A program made the translations under genes and the position numbers. Of a stretch of 45,983 nt of DNA, positions 9,058 to 17,731 are shown piece by piece (the stretch's first letter is position 1; every line of letters starts with the position of its first letter). The notes beneath the pieces are model-generated. The model worked only from the letters and a program-made list of their open reading frames with translations. It was not told where the DNA came from and ran no database searches. The stretch is from contig JAGASR010000002.1 in the NCBI GenBank assembly GCA_017621705.1, positions 1 to 45,983 on the forward strand. The letters are read 5' to 3'. The DNA is from Clostridia bacterium (lineage in GTDB: Bacteria > Bacillota > Clostridia > Oscillospirales > UBA644).

Positions 9058-10305
9058 TTAACTTCTCAATATAGTGGTCAATGCTTCAATATCCGATATA
9101 TCGATCTTTGAAGCTTCGCCGAGCGCCATGTTTCTCAGGTCCGCAGAACCCGTTTCGAGTTCGGAATCTCCGAGAACCATCGTGTAGCGCGCGCCGATCT
9201 TGTCAGCGTATTTCATCTGCGCTTTTACGGATCTTGCCATGAGGTCGGTTTCGACGTTTATGCCGTTTTTACGGAGTCCGTCTGCGATCGTGAATGCTTT
9301 CTGCGCCGCATTGTCGCCCATCGATGCAATGTAGATATCCGCAACAGGGTCTGTTCCGAAATCGGGAATAAGCGGGAAAAGTCTTTCGATACCGCTTGCA
9401 AAGCCGACTGCAGGGGTGTGCTTGCCGCCGAGTTCTTCGATAAGTCCGTCATATCTGCCGCCTGCCGCAACAGCAAGCCCCGTTTTTTCATCGATAAGTT
9501 CGAAAACGGTCTTTGTGTAGTAGTCGAGGCCGCGGACGAGACCGGGGTCTTCTTCGAATTTCGTGCCGATTGCGGTGAGAGCGTTTTTGACTGCCGCATA
9601 ATGCGTTTCGCATTCATCGCAAAGGAAGTCCGTGATCTTCGGCGCATCTTCCGCGATCTTCTGGCAAACAGGGCTCTTGCAGTCGAGAATTCTCATCGGG
9701 TTTCTCTGAAGTCTGCCTTTGCAGGTTTCGCAAAGCTCTGTTTCACGTGAAGCAAAAAATTCCTTGAGCGCTTCCTGATATCTTGCGCGGCAAACGGGGC
9801 AACCGATCGAGTTGATCTTGAGGTATACGCCGTTGATGCCGAGATTTTTAAGGAACATCTGCGCCATTTCGATCAGTTCCGCATCTGCAAACGGAGACTG
9901 CGCGCCGTAAAGCTCCATACCGAACTGGTTGAATTCGCGGTATCTGCCTGCCTGCGGTTTGTCGTAACGGAAAACATTGATCTTATAGTAAAGCTTTAAC
10001 GGTAATGCGCCGCCGAGAAGACCGTTTTCAAGCGAAAGACGGACTGCCGATGCGGTGCCTTCGGGACGGAGGGTCATAGATCTGCCGCCCTTATCGTCAA
10101 AGGTATACATTTCTTTCTGAACGATATCTGTAGTGTCGCCTACGCCGCGTGCGAAAAGTTCCGTCTCTTCAAAAGTCGGGAAACGGACTTCTTTATAGCC
10201 TGCGGAGAGAGCTGTTTTATCCGCAACAGCTTCAACGTAGCGCCATTTGTAGGAATCCGAGGGCAGAACGTCATTCGTGCCTCTCGGTGCTTTTATCAGT
10301 GCCAT
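9058..10305 (-). CDS. hisS: Histidyl-tRNA synthetase
   Basis: This class II synthetase of 415 residues charges tRNA-His. Motif 2 is FRYDKPQAGRYREFNQ (112-127). The histidine motifs are LVRGLDYYT (256-264) and GGRYDGL (282-288), and motif 3 is GIERL (305-309). The insertion domain carries four Cys pairs (C169/C172, C192/C195, C209/C214, C229/C232) that could bind metal. The frame opens earlier with a TTG at 10320, but that lies on the ribosome site. GGGAGG then seven bases before the ATG at 10305 decides the start. It follows mgsA by 46 bp without room for a T-box leader. Confidence 0.96.
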   Translation of the reverse strand: MALIKAPRGTNDVLPSDSYKWRYVEAVADKTALSAGYKEVRFPTFEETELFARGVGDTTDIVQKEMYTFDDKGGRSMTLRPEGTASAVRLSLENGLLGGALPLKLYYKINVFRYDKPQAGRYREFNQFGMELYGAQSPFADAELIEMAQMFLKNLGINGVYLKINSIGCPVCRARYQEALKEFFASRETELCETCKGRLQRNPMRILDCKSPVCQKIAEDAPKITDFLCDECETHYAAVKNALTAIGTKFEEDPGLVRGLDYYTKTVFELIDEKTGLAVAAGGRYDGLIEELGGKHTPAVGFASGIERLFPLIPDFGTDPVADIYIASMGDNAAQKAFTIADGLRKNGINVETDLMARSVKAQMKYADKIGARYTMVLGDSELETGSADLRNMALGEASKIDISDIEALTTILRS

Positions 10306-10351
10306 TGTTTTTCCTCCCAAGGGGTCTTTATATCAATTAATTTTTAACGGT

Positions 10352-10777
10352 TTAATATATGTTTTTCTTGCGTTTGCCTGTCGTGAGGATCGGTTCTTTC
10401 CATTCAAGATCGCCTCTTTCGAGCGCCTTGACGATGAGCTCCGCCGTGGTAATGTTTGTCGCAACGGGGATATTATGAACGTCGCAGAGACGTAAAAGCG
10501 TAGCGCCGTCAAATATTTCGGTCTCCGTTACCGACGGATCGCGGAAAAAGAACAGGATGTCAACTTCCTTGTTCGCTATTCTTGCCGCGATCTGCTGATC
10601 GCCGCCGTGATGTCCGCTCATAAAACGCTGGATCTCAAGACCCGTTGCGTCGGCAATGAGTTTACCCGTCGCCGCCGTAGCGCACAGCTTATGTCTTGCG
10701 AATGTTCCGCAGTTTGCAACGCAGAACTGTACAAGCAATTCTTTACGTTTATCATGCGCAATAAATGCAATATTCAT
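10352..10777 (-). CDS. mgsA: Methylglyoxal synthase
   Basis: This 141-residue enzyme converts dihydroxyacetone phosphate to methylglyoxal and phosphate, a bypass that frees phosphate from glycolysis. The family motif GGDQQ carries the catalytic Asp60 (Asp71 in E. coli numbering), FFRDP carries Asp80, and NIPVATN is intact. Length is close to the usual 130-150. AAGGAGG precedes the ATG. It lies between minD and hisS, 22 bp after minD, an order common in Clostridia. Confidence 0.95.
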   Translation of the reverse strand: MNIAFIAHDKRKELLVQFCVANCGTFARHKLCATAATGKLIADATGLEIQRFMSGHHGGDQQIAARIANKEVDILFFFRDPSVTETEIFDGATLLRLCDVHNIPVATNITTAELIVKALERGDLEWKEPILTTGKRKKNIY

Positions 10778-10799
10778 TTCTTTTCCTCCTTGATCCCGA

Positions 10800-11552
10800 T
10801 CACCAGAACTTATAAAGCTCTGTAAATTCGCCGTCTGTTCTTGCGGCGATATTCATGTATGCCCTCTTTGAACGGGCACGTTTTGTGTCGATGACGAGCT
10901 GTTCGGCGTTTAACGCTTCGGCAGTCTTCTTATCTTCCGGAATAAGCCCCAGAAGCTTGACGCAAACTCTGTCTATTATTTCATCAATGTTCGGCGCCGT
11001 TCCGTTTTCGATCGCTTTTGCCCTTACTCTGTTTACGACCATCGAAACCTCCGCACTTTTTTCATATGCCGTCGCGGCGACACGTTCCGCATCATGGATC
11101 GATGTAACGTCTGGTGTTGCAACGACTATAACGTGGCTTCCTCTTACGAAGAAACAGTCAACCCCTCTGCCTATTCCCGAAGGACAGTCGCAAAGAACAT
11201 AGTCGTATTCGTTTTCCGAGAGCAATTGCTGCGCCGTTTTCAAAAGAAATTCGCTCAAACCGTCGGGATCTTCGGGCGCTTTCAACGGTGCGGAAAGAAG
11301 ATAAAGCCTCTCTTTTCCGTTAACGTGAACTATCGCGTCCTCAACCGTGCATCTTCCTGCGAATGCGTCGCCCGAATCCCAGATATGATCGTCACTCATT
11401 CCGAAAACGATATCGAGGTTTTTCAGATAAACGTCGCAGTCTATCGCAAGAACTCTCTTTCCCCTCTCCGCAAGGCTCGCGGCAAGGTTTGCGGTAAGCG
11501 TCGTCTTTCCGACTCCGCCTTTGCCCGATGCGATAACTATCAGCTTTCCCAT
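10800..11552 (-). CDS. minD: Septum-site-determining ATPase MinD
   Basis: This 250-residue ParA/MinD-type ATPase has the deviant Walker A KGGVGKT at residues 11-17 and AIDCDVYLKNLD matching the MinD switch region. MinD positions the division septum, usually with MinC and often MinE. Neither is beside it here: mrdA is upstream and mgsA downstream. The C-terminus ends ELYKFW rather than the longer amphipathic helix with a basic face that normally anchors MinD to the membrane, so membrane binding may differ. GAAAGGAG precedes the ATG. A related ParA-type role cannot be excluded, but the mre context favours MinD. Confidence 0.88.
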   Translation of the reverse strand: MGKLIVIASGKGGVGKTTLTANLAASLAERGKRVLAIDCDVYLKNLDIVFGMSDDHIWDSGDAFAGRCTVEDAIVHVNGKERLYLLSAPLKAPEDPDGLSEFLLKTAQQLLSENEYDYVLCDCPSGIGRGVDCFFVRGSHVIVVATPDVTSIHDAERVAATAYEKSAEVSMVVNRVRAKAIENGTAPNIDEIIDRVCVKLLGLIPEDKKTAEALNAEQLVIDTKRARSKRAYMNIAARTDGEFTELYKFW

Positions 11553-11575
11553 AAGGCGCTCCTTTCTTTTTACTG

Positions 11576-13603
11576 TCAGCTTATAAGCTGACCTTCGTTG
11601 TGCGCGGAGATAAATCTTTCTTCTTCCGAAAAATAATACGAAAGAACGTCTTTTACAAGCTCCGCATTTATCGGCGATGCGCTGAGGCCGCCGTTTTCAA
11701 TAACTATCGCAAATGCGATCTCCGGATCTTCCGCAGGCGCAACGCCGACCATAAGCGATGTCGGTATGCCCGTCGTTTCTGCGGTACCCGTTTTAACGGC
11801 AATAGTCGTTATCTTGAAGTCTTCAAAACCCGAATATGCCGAACCGCCCTTTTCCATCGCCGCCATTCTCATACCTTCGAGTATTGCATCGACGGTCGAT
11901 TTTTTAAGGTCGATCTTTTCGACGACTTTCGGCTCCGTTTCGCTTACGATTTCGCCCGTCGTCCTGTTTCGTACTGCTTTTATAATGAACGGCTGATAAC
12001 GTGTTCCGCCGTTTGCGATCGTTGCAACGTAGTTTACGAGCTGAAGCGGTGTTGCCGTCGTGTAAGACTGACCGATAGCCGTAAGAATCGTGTCCGCCGC
12101 CTGCCATGTCTCGCCGAGAGATTCAAGATACTCTTTACTTGCAAGCGTGCCCTTGCTTTCTCCGGGAAGCTCGATGCCCGTTTTCTGCCCGAAACCGAAA
12201 AGTGAGCCGTAATGACTTAATTTATCGATAGTAAGCAGTCTGCCGACATCGAAAAAATAACCGTTGCATGATTTTTTGATCGCCGTGTAAATATCCATAT
12301 TGCCGTGCGCCGTGTATGCAAAGCACGACGGCTGGTATGTCTCGTAATATGTGTAGTAACCGCCGCATTTGTAGGTGGTCTTCTGTGTTATGACCTCTTC
12401 TTCGAGCCCGGCGATGCCCGTAAGCATCTTGTAGGTCGAGCCGGGAGGGAAAAGACCCGATATCGCGCGGTTTACGTACGGTTTTCCCGGATCCTTCGAG
12501 AGCGTCGAAAAATCGGAAAAATAAGTAGATAAATTATAGGTTGGGTAAGATGCCATCGAATAGATCTCGCCCGAATGAACGTCCATAAAGATCGCAGCGC
12601 CCGAGTTTGCCGCCTCTTCGCCGTTCTGCTCCTTGAGCTTTCTTATAACTTCCGCAAGCCCCGCCTCCGTTATCTTCTGCATATCCGTGCTGATAGTTAA
12701 GATAACGTCGTTTCCCGCGATCGGCTCAACGTCCTCGATTATATCCACAACGTTGCCCGATTTATCGGTCTGTGCGTATTTATAGCCGTCGGTGCCGCGA
12801 AGCCAGTCTTCGGCGATCTTTTCGATGCCGTCTTTGCCGAGCGTATCGTTGATCGAATAGCCGCTGTCTTTTAAAACTTCGTATTCTTCTGCGTTGATCT
12901 TACCGACATAGCCTATGATATGAGACGCAAATCTTTCGTTTACGTACGATCTTGCGCTGCCGATCTCGACCGTGACGCCCGGAATTTCGGTTCCGCGTTC
13001 TTTTACCATCGTTATCGTTTCAAGGCCGACATCTTCGGCGAACGTGTAAAAATAACCTGTGCTTTTGTTTTCGATGCCGTAACGTATTGCGATGATGTCC
13101 CTTGCTCTGGAAGTGGGATAATCCGAAAGTTTATAATATTTTATAAGCGCCGCCAGAGCGTCTTCAGCAGTTATGTTTGCGGCGATCTTTTTCTTTTTGA
13201 GCCATGAAGAAAAAGACGAAACTTTCGATGAAGATGAAAGGAAGTCTTCATAATATATATAAGGCTCTGTTTTCGATATCGGAAAATCGTCGGTATACTC
13301 CTCGCCGCACTTCTCGAAAATATCGAGAACCGTATCGATCGTTGCGTTGAGGTTTTTGATTATGCTTCGGTTGAACTCGACCGTCATTACCGACGAACTC
13401 TGAACGATCGGACTGCAGAACCTGTCGAGAATCTCGCCTCTCGATGCGTCGACGGTCGTTTTTGTTATTACGCTGTTTCTCGATGCTTCGAGATATTCTT
13501 CGCCGTCAATAAGCTGAAGTTTTATAAGCTGGAGGATAAATACCCCTATTATAATAAGGAAGATCGCCATTATGACGAGGATCCTTGTCGGCTTTTCTAC
13601 CAT
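11576..13603 (-). CDS. mrdA: Penicillin-binding protein 2 (elongation transpeptidase)
   Basis: This 675-residue class B PBP crosslinks peptidoglycan in the rod-elongation complex. It has an N-terminal membrane helix (residues 8-30), a dimerisation domain, and a transpeptidase domain with S389-T-Y-K392, S445-C-N447 and K604-T-G606. The ATG at 13603 has AAGGGAGGG upstream and overlaps the mreD stop by 7 bp. Place directly after mreBCD supports PBP2 over a septal PBP3 or SpoVD role. All catalytic motifs are intact. Confidence 0.94.
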   Translation of the reverse strand: MVEKPTRILVIMAIFLIIIGVFILQLIKLQLIDGEEYLEASRNSVITKTTVDASRGEILDRFCSPIVQSSSVMTVEFNRSIIKNLNATIDTVLDIFEKCGEEYTDDFPISKTEPYIYYEDFLSSSSKVSSFSSWLKKKKIAANITAEDALAALIKYYKLSDYPTSRARDIIAIRYGIENKSTGYFYTFAEDVGLETITMVKERGTEIPGVTVEIGSARSYVNERFASHIIGYVGKINAEEYEVLKDSGYSINDTLGKDGIEKIAEDWLRGTDGYKYAQTDKSGNVVDIIEDVEPIAGNDVILTISTDMQKITEAGLAEVIRKLKEQNGEEAANSGAAIFMDVHSGEIYSMASYPTYNLSTYFSDFSTLSKDPGKPYVNRAISGLFPPGSTYKMLTGIAGLEEEVITQKTTYKCGGYYTYYETYQPSCFAYTAHGNMDIYTAIKKSCNGYFFDVGRLLTIDKLSHYGSLFGFGQKTGIELPGESKGTLASKEYLESLGETWQAADTILTAIGQSYTTATPLQLVNYVATIANGGTRYQPFIIKAVRNRTTGEIVSETEPKVVEKIDLKKSTVDAILEGMRMAAMEKGGSAYSGFEDFKITTIAVKTGTAETTGIPTSLMVGVAPAEDPEIAFAIVIENGGLSASPINAELVKDVLSYYFSEEERFISAHNEGQLIS

Positions 13604-14106
13604 ATACCCTCCCTTTCTTCATGGCGCGCAAAAAGTTTGCTCATGAATCTGATTATCGGGTATGTTATGATAACCGTCGGCACTGTCAGCACCGTTTTCG
13701 GAAAAACGATATATATAAATACGTCGTTTATAAGCTCCGAGGTGAAAAATGCGTAAAGACAGCCTATTATGCATTCCGCGGCGACCGTCGAAACGAAAGT
13801 CAGGAAAAATGCGCCGACTGCCGAGACGGAGATCTTCTGATAGACCGTTATCCCGACAAGGTAGCCGATTATCATAAAAGTTACAGCATTCACGCCGAAG
13901 ACCGACGATGCCGTAAAATCAAGAAAAAGACCGAAAACAAGTCCGTATATCGCGCCGAAACGCTCTTTTTCGACCATCGCAATGCTTACGACCGCCGAAA
14001 GCAGGAAACACGGACCGATCCCGAATATTTTGATCGGTACAAAGACCGCATCCAGCAGATAAAAAACGATGAAAACAAGCGAATAGCCGATTATTCTTTT
14101 TCTCAT
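13597..14106 (-). CDS. mreD: Rod shape-determining protein MreD
   Basis: This 169-residue, highly hydrophobic protein has about five membrane helices, as expected for MreD, a component of the elongasome. Sequence conservation in this family is low, so the call rests on topology, size and place between mreC and mrdA. The ATG at 14106 overlaps the mreC stop as ATGA. A GTG at 14118 is an alternative start that adds four residues. Confidence 0.88.
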   Translation of the reverse strand: MRKRIIGYSLVFIVFYLLDAVFVPIKIFGIGPCFLLSAVVSIAMVEKERFGAIYGLVFGLFLDFTASSVFGVNAVTFMIIGYLVGITVYQKISVSAVGAFFLTFVSTVAAECIIGCLYAFFTSELINDVFIYIVFPKTVLTVPTVIITYPIIRFMSKLFARHEEREGIW

Positions 14107-14939
14107 TCGCCCGTCCACGCTCCGTCCGTTATGTACAGTCTGCGAACGCCGATAAGATCAGCCGCAGGTTCGACCGTTGCGTTCTGCGCAAGACCGTTAT
14201 CCTCGGATTCGACTTTCGTTACCGTGCCGATAAGTATTCCCGCAGGAAATACGCCGCCGAGGCCCGAAGTGAAAACAAGGTCGCCTCTTATGACCGAAGC
14301 TTCCGCCGTGAGGTACGAAAGTCTGCAAAGACCTTTCGCGCGCAGTTCAACGTCGCCCTCCGTAACTCCCGTAGCTTCACTTCTTTTTACGGTTGCGCCG
14401 ACAGCCATAGAGGGGTCTGTTATCGCGGTAACGGTTGCCCAGTTAAGACCTACTGCCGTGACTTTCCCGACAAGCCCGTCAGATGCGACCGCAACGGAAT
14501 TTAATTCGATGCCGTCGAGCGTTCCTTTATTGACGGAATATGTCGAGCCGAAGCCGTCCGCCGCCGTCGAAACAATGTCTGCCGCAATAAAACGCAGGTC
14601 GGGAGAGGTTTCGATGATATTTGATATATTTTTAAGACGCTCGATCTCTACTTCGTTGGTGTACGTTTCGGCGAGCGCCGTTTCAAGCTCTGTTACTTTC
14701 TTTTTTAATTCTTCGTTTTCTTTCTGAAGCTCGGAGAATTCGGTAAAAGTATTGATAAAATCCTCCGTGCCGTTTTTTATCCATGTGCCGAATGAGGCAA
14801 AAGGCGTCGCTATCGTGCCTATAAGGTCCCTCGGTGCGGTGACACCGCCGTCAAGAAGCATATTAAGCATAAATCCTGCGAGGAACGACGCGATAAAAAC
14901 GAGCGTGATGAAAAATTTTCCGCGGAAAAAATCTCGCAT
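14103..14939 (-). CDS. mreC: Rod shape-determining protein MreC
   Basis: This 278-residue bitopic protein has one membrane helix (about residues 9-30), a coiled coil rich in Glu/Leu/Lys (about 65-105) and a beta-rich extracytoplasmic domain. That is the MreC plan of a scaffold linking MreB to PBP2. TGGAGAAG precedes the ATG. The gene sits 45 bp after mreB and overlaps mreD by 4 bp. Confidence 0.94.
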   Translation of the reverse strand: MRDFFRGKFFITLVFIASFLAGFMLNMLLDGGVTAPRDLIGTIATPFASFGTWIKNGTEDFINTFTEFSELQKENEELKKKVTELETALAETYTNEVEIERLKNISNIIETSPDLRFIAADIVSTAADGFGSTYSVNKGTLDGIELNSVAVASDGLVGKVTAVGLNWATVTAITDPSMAVGATVKRSEATGVTEGDVELRAKGLCRLSYLTAEASVIRGDLVFTSGLGGVFPAGILIGTVTKVESEDNGLAQNATVEPAADLIGVRRLYITDGAWTGE

Positions 14940-14984
14940 ACAGCTTCTCCATTAGATAGTGGTGTTTGTGTGTTGTTGTAAAAA

Positions 14985-15983
14985 TCAGTCGAGTGTTGCC
15001 GCCTGCTTGAGCTTATCGATCATTCCAGCCGCTCTGCCTGCGCCTATTGCGACACAGTCGAGCGCGTTGACGGCGACTTCCGTCGAAACACCCGTTTCTT
15101 TATAAATAAATTCGGACCAGCCGGGAAGCTGAGATCCGCCTCCGATTAGGATTATCCCGTTCTGGATAATATCTGCCGCAAGCTCCGGATCGACCCTTTC
15201 GAGCGTTGCCTTGATCGCATCGATAATTCCGTCGAGCGATTCCTTTATCGCAATATAGACCTCGTCCGAGGAGATCGTGAGGTTCAGCGGAAGCCCGTCA
15301 ATAAGGTCTCTGCCGCTTACGGTCATAAAATCGACCGTCTCTCTTTCGATCGCGGCGCCGAGCCTGATCTTTATCTCTTCTGCGATCTGATCGCCGATGA
15401 GGATGTTATAAGTCTTTCGGACGTATGCAACGATATCTTTATCCATCTGTATTCCGCTGCTCTGGCAGGTCGTTTCGGCAACGATGCCGCCGAGAGATAC
15501 GACCGAAACTTCAGTCGTGCCGCCGCCTATATCGACTATCATATGTCCGCTCGGTTCGAATATCGGAAGGTTAAGCCCGATAGCCGCCGCCAGCGGATCG
15601 TCGAGAAGATGGACTTTTTTTATTTTTGATGACAGTACGGCGTCCTCCACAGCTCTGCGCTCAACCGCAGTCGATCTGTACGGAACGGTGACGACCGCCC
15701 TTATGGGAGTAAACGGACGCTTGATCTTGCGAACGAAAGATTCGAGCATGATCGATGTCCTGTCGAAATTTGCAATAACCCCTTCGTCAAGCGGACGGAT
15801 AGCGGTTACGGTGTCGGGAGTTCTGCCGAGCATCTGCCTTGCCTCTTCGCCGACTGCCATGAGTTTGTTTGAAAAACTGTCTGTCGCAACAACGGACGGC
15901 TGATCGAGAAGCATTCCTTTTGTTTTGCTGTAAAAACGTGTGTTGCAAGTGCCGAGATCGATTCCTATATCGTAGATGCCCAA
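14985..15983 (-). CDS. mreB: Actin-like rod shape protein MreB
   Basis: This 332-residue actin homologue polymerises under the membrane and guides wall synthesis. Phosphate-binding loops are DLGTCNT (residues 9-15) and DIGGGTTEVSV (151-161), and a C-terminal GGGSQLPG adenosine loop is present. The start is a TTG at 15983 with AAGGGGG upstream, overlapping the end of maf by 19 bp. Mbl or MreBH paralogues look alike, but the mreCD context favours MreB. Confidence 0.95.
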   Translation of the reverse strand: MGIYDIGIDLGTCNTRFYSKTKGMLLDQPSVVATDSFSNKLMAVGEEARQMLGRTPDTVTAIRPLDEGVIANFDRTSIMLESFVRKIKRPFTPIRAVVTVPYRSTAVERRAVEDAVLSSKIKKVHLLDDPLAAAIGLNLPIFEPSGHMIVDIGGGTTEVSVVSLGGIVAETTCQSSGIQMDKDIVAYVRKTYNILIGDQIAEEIKIRLGAAIERETVDFMTVSGRDLIDGLPLNLTISSDEVYIAIKESLDGIIDAIKATLERVDPELAADIIQNGIILIGGGSQLPGWSEFIYKETGVSTEVAVNALDCVAIGAGRAAGMIDKLKQAATLD

Positions 15984-16576
15984 AACGATACCCCCTTCTT
16001 TTTAAGTATGTCGTAAAGCGGCGAGAGCGGAAGCCCCACCACGTTGAAATAATCGCCGACTATCTTCTCAATAAAAACGCACGCTCTGCCCTGTATCGCG
16101 TACGCGCCGGCTTTGTCGGAACATTCTCCCGAAGAAACGTATTCTCTTATTTCTTCTTCGGAAAGTTTTTTGAAATGAACTTCTGTTTTGACGGCGAACG
16201 TCTCTTTCCCGTCTTTGTCTGCGACCGTAACGCCCGTGTAGACTTCGTTGACTTTTCCCGAAAGCTTCAAGATCATTCGGTAGGCATCGGCATCGTCTTT
16301 CGGTTTTCCCATTATGCCTTCGCCTTCGAGGTAGACTACGGTGTCCGCCGCAATGACTATCGATTCGGGGTTTTCCGTAAAAACGCTTTCGGCTTTCTTT
16401 TCGGAAAGAAAACGCACAAGCTCATCGGGCTTTTTAATATCGCACGACTCGTCCGCATCCGAAACGCATATGCGGAATTTTACCCCGATCTGCTCGAGCA
16501 GTTCGCGGCGCCTCGGAGATGCCGATGCAAGGATAACGTCGGCTGTTTTTGAGTTCGTTTTGATATTATCGGTCAT
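15965..16576 (-). CDS. maf: Maf-like nucleoside triphosphate pyrophosphatase
   Basis: This 203-residue Maf/HAM1-fold enzyme hydrolyses non-canonical or selected nucleoside triphosphates (dTTP, UTP or modified forms) to monophosphates. The family motif SASPRRREL is at about residues 18-26 and the catalytic IAADTVV at about 76-82. The ATG overlaps the XRE gene stop as ATGA. Maf beside mreBCD is the classic Bacillota arrangement. The first 10 residues are a short extension relative to the domain. Confidence 0.93.
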   Translation of the reverse strand: MTDNIKTNSKTADVILASASPRRRELLEQIGVKFRICVSDADESCDIKKPDELVRFLSEKKAESVFTENPESIVIAADTVVYLEGEGIMGKPKDDADAYRMILKLSGKVNEVYTGVTVADKDGKETFAVKTEVHFKKLSEEEIREYVSSGECSDKAGAYAIQGRACVFIEKIVGDYFNVVGLPLSPLYDILKKKGVSFWASTI

Positions 16577-16953
16577 TTTTCGGTGTTCCCCATGACAATG
16601 TTGAGAATTTCTCTGTATTTTGCGGGGCTTGTCGCCTTGAGCTCGTAAATACGCTTTGCCATAAAGCGAAGCAGGTCTTCTTCGGCGCCCGAGTTCATCA
16701 GTATCGCCGTGTCTTTCGTGCCAAGGTCGTATGCCGCACAGATCTTTGCCATAACTTCTCTCGACGGAACGAGGGGCATTCCGGTTCTCGGATCTGCCCC
16801 GTTTTCGAGGGAAGCGAGGTACGAATGGCTGATGCCTATAAGTTCACCTGCCGCACGCAGGCTCAGTCCCCTCTTTATACGTTCGCGCTTGAGTATCTGT
16901 CCGTGGTCGGTTTCGACCCGGTGTTCTTTATATTCGGGATCCTTACTGTTCAT
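16573..16953 (-). CDS. XRE-family helix-turn-helix regulator
   Basis: This 126-residue protein has a Cro/C1-type helix-turn-helix at about residues 18-75, with ILKRERIKRGLSLRAAGEL and ISHSYLASLENG as the DNA-binding core. A helical C-terminus of about 45 residues could dimerise. The ATG at 16953 lies inside the end of yebC (11-bp overlap) and its own stop overlaps maf as ATGA, so it is translated with the cell-shape genes. Its targets are unknown; control of this cluster is a guess from position only. Confidence 0.86.
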   Translation of the reverse strand: MNSKDPEYKEHRVETDHGQILKRERIKRGLSLRAAGELIGISHSYLASLENGADPRTGMPLVPSREVMAKICAAYDLGTKDTAILMNSGAEEDLLRFMAKRIYELKATSPAKYREILNIVMGNTEK

Positions 16954-17668
16954 CCCAGTTGTGCCATACGTTCTGTACGTCGTCGTTTTCTTCGAGATGA
17001 TCGAGAAGCTTCTGCATATTCTTGATCTGATCTTCGTCGGTAAGAGCTATGTAGGTGGAAGGCACCATTTCAGCTTCTGCGGAAAGGAAGGTGTAGCCCT
17101 TCTGTTCGAGAGCTTCGCAGACTGCGCTGAGATTTTCGGGTGCGGTGTAGATTTCGTAAACTTCTTCTTCAACAACGTAGTCTTCGGCATCGAGCTCGAG
17201 AACGTCGTCCATAAGTTTTTCTTCGGAATATTCTTCCTTGTCGATTACGATAACGCCTTTTTTGGTGAACTGCCAGTTAACGGAACCTGTCTGACCGAGG
17301 TTACCGCCGAATTTATCGAAATAGTGACGGACGTCTGCGGCGGTTCTGTTTCTGTTTTCGGTAACGGCTTCAACGATTACAGCGATGCCTGCAGGACCGT
17401 AGCCCTCGTAGGTGATCTCTTCGTAGTTGACGTTTTCGCCTTCGCCGGATGCTTTCTTGATGCATCTTTCGATGTTGTCGTTGGGAACGTTGTTTGCCTT
17501 AGCCTTGAGAATGATATCTTTAAGACGGCCGTTGGACTCGGGATCGGGTCCGCCGTTCTTGACAGCGAGAACGATCTCTCTGCCTATTTTTGTGAAGACG
17601 CTTGCTCTCTGCTTATCTGTCTTCTCTTTTTTGTGCATAATGTTTTTCCACTTGGAATGACCGGACAT
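16943..17668 (-). CDS. YebC/PmpR/TACO1-family protein
   Basis: This 241-residue protein starts MSGHSKWKNI, the family hallmark, and keeps GRLKD, NVPNDNIERC and YEGYGPAGIA. Members are DNA-binding regulators in some bacteria, and several have been tied to easing ribosome stalling. GGAGG seven bases before the ATG at 17668 fixes the start; the frame runs four codons further up. It overlaps the XRE gene by 11 bp. Length is normal. Confidence 0.93.
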   Translation of the reverse strand: MSGHSKWKNIMHKKEKTDKQRASVFTKIGREIVLAVKNGGPDPESNGRLKDIILKAKANNVPNDNIERCIKKASGEGENVNYEEITYEGYGPAGIAVIVEAVTENRNRTAADVRHYFDKFGGNLGQTGSVNWQFTKKGVIVIDKEEYSEEKLMDDVLELDAEDYVVEEEVYEIYTAPENLSAVCEALEQKGYTFLSAEAEMVPSTYIALTDEDQIKNMQKLLDHLEENDDVQNVWHNWDEQ

Positions 17669-17731
17669 AATAACCTCCAAAAATGTATCTGAGAATTTAT
17701 TTTATAATTATTTTTATAAACCTGATTTAGA

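Noticed and set aside
9004..10351. T-box leader for hisS or aspS
   Set aside because: The gaps are only 46 and 54 bp, too short for a T-box, and no matching conserved sequence is seen.
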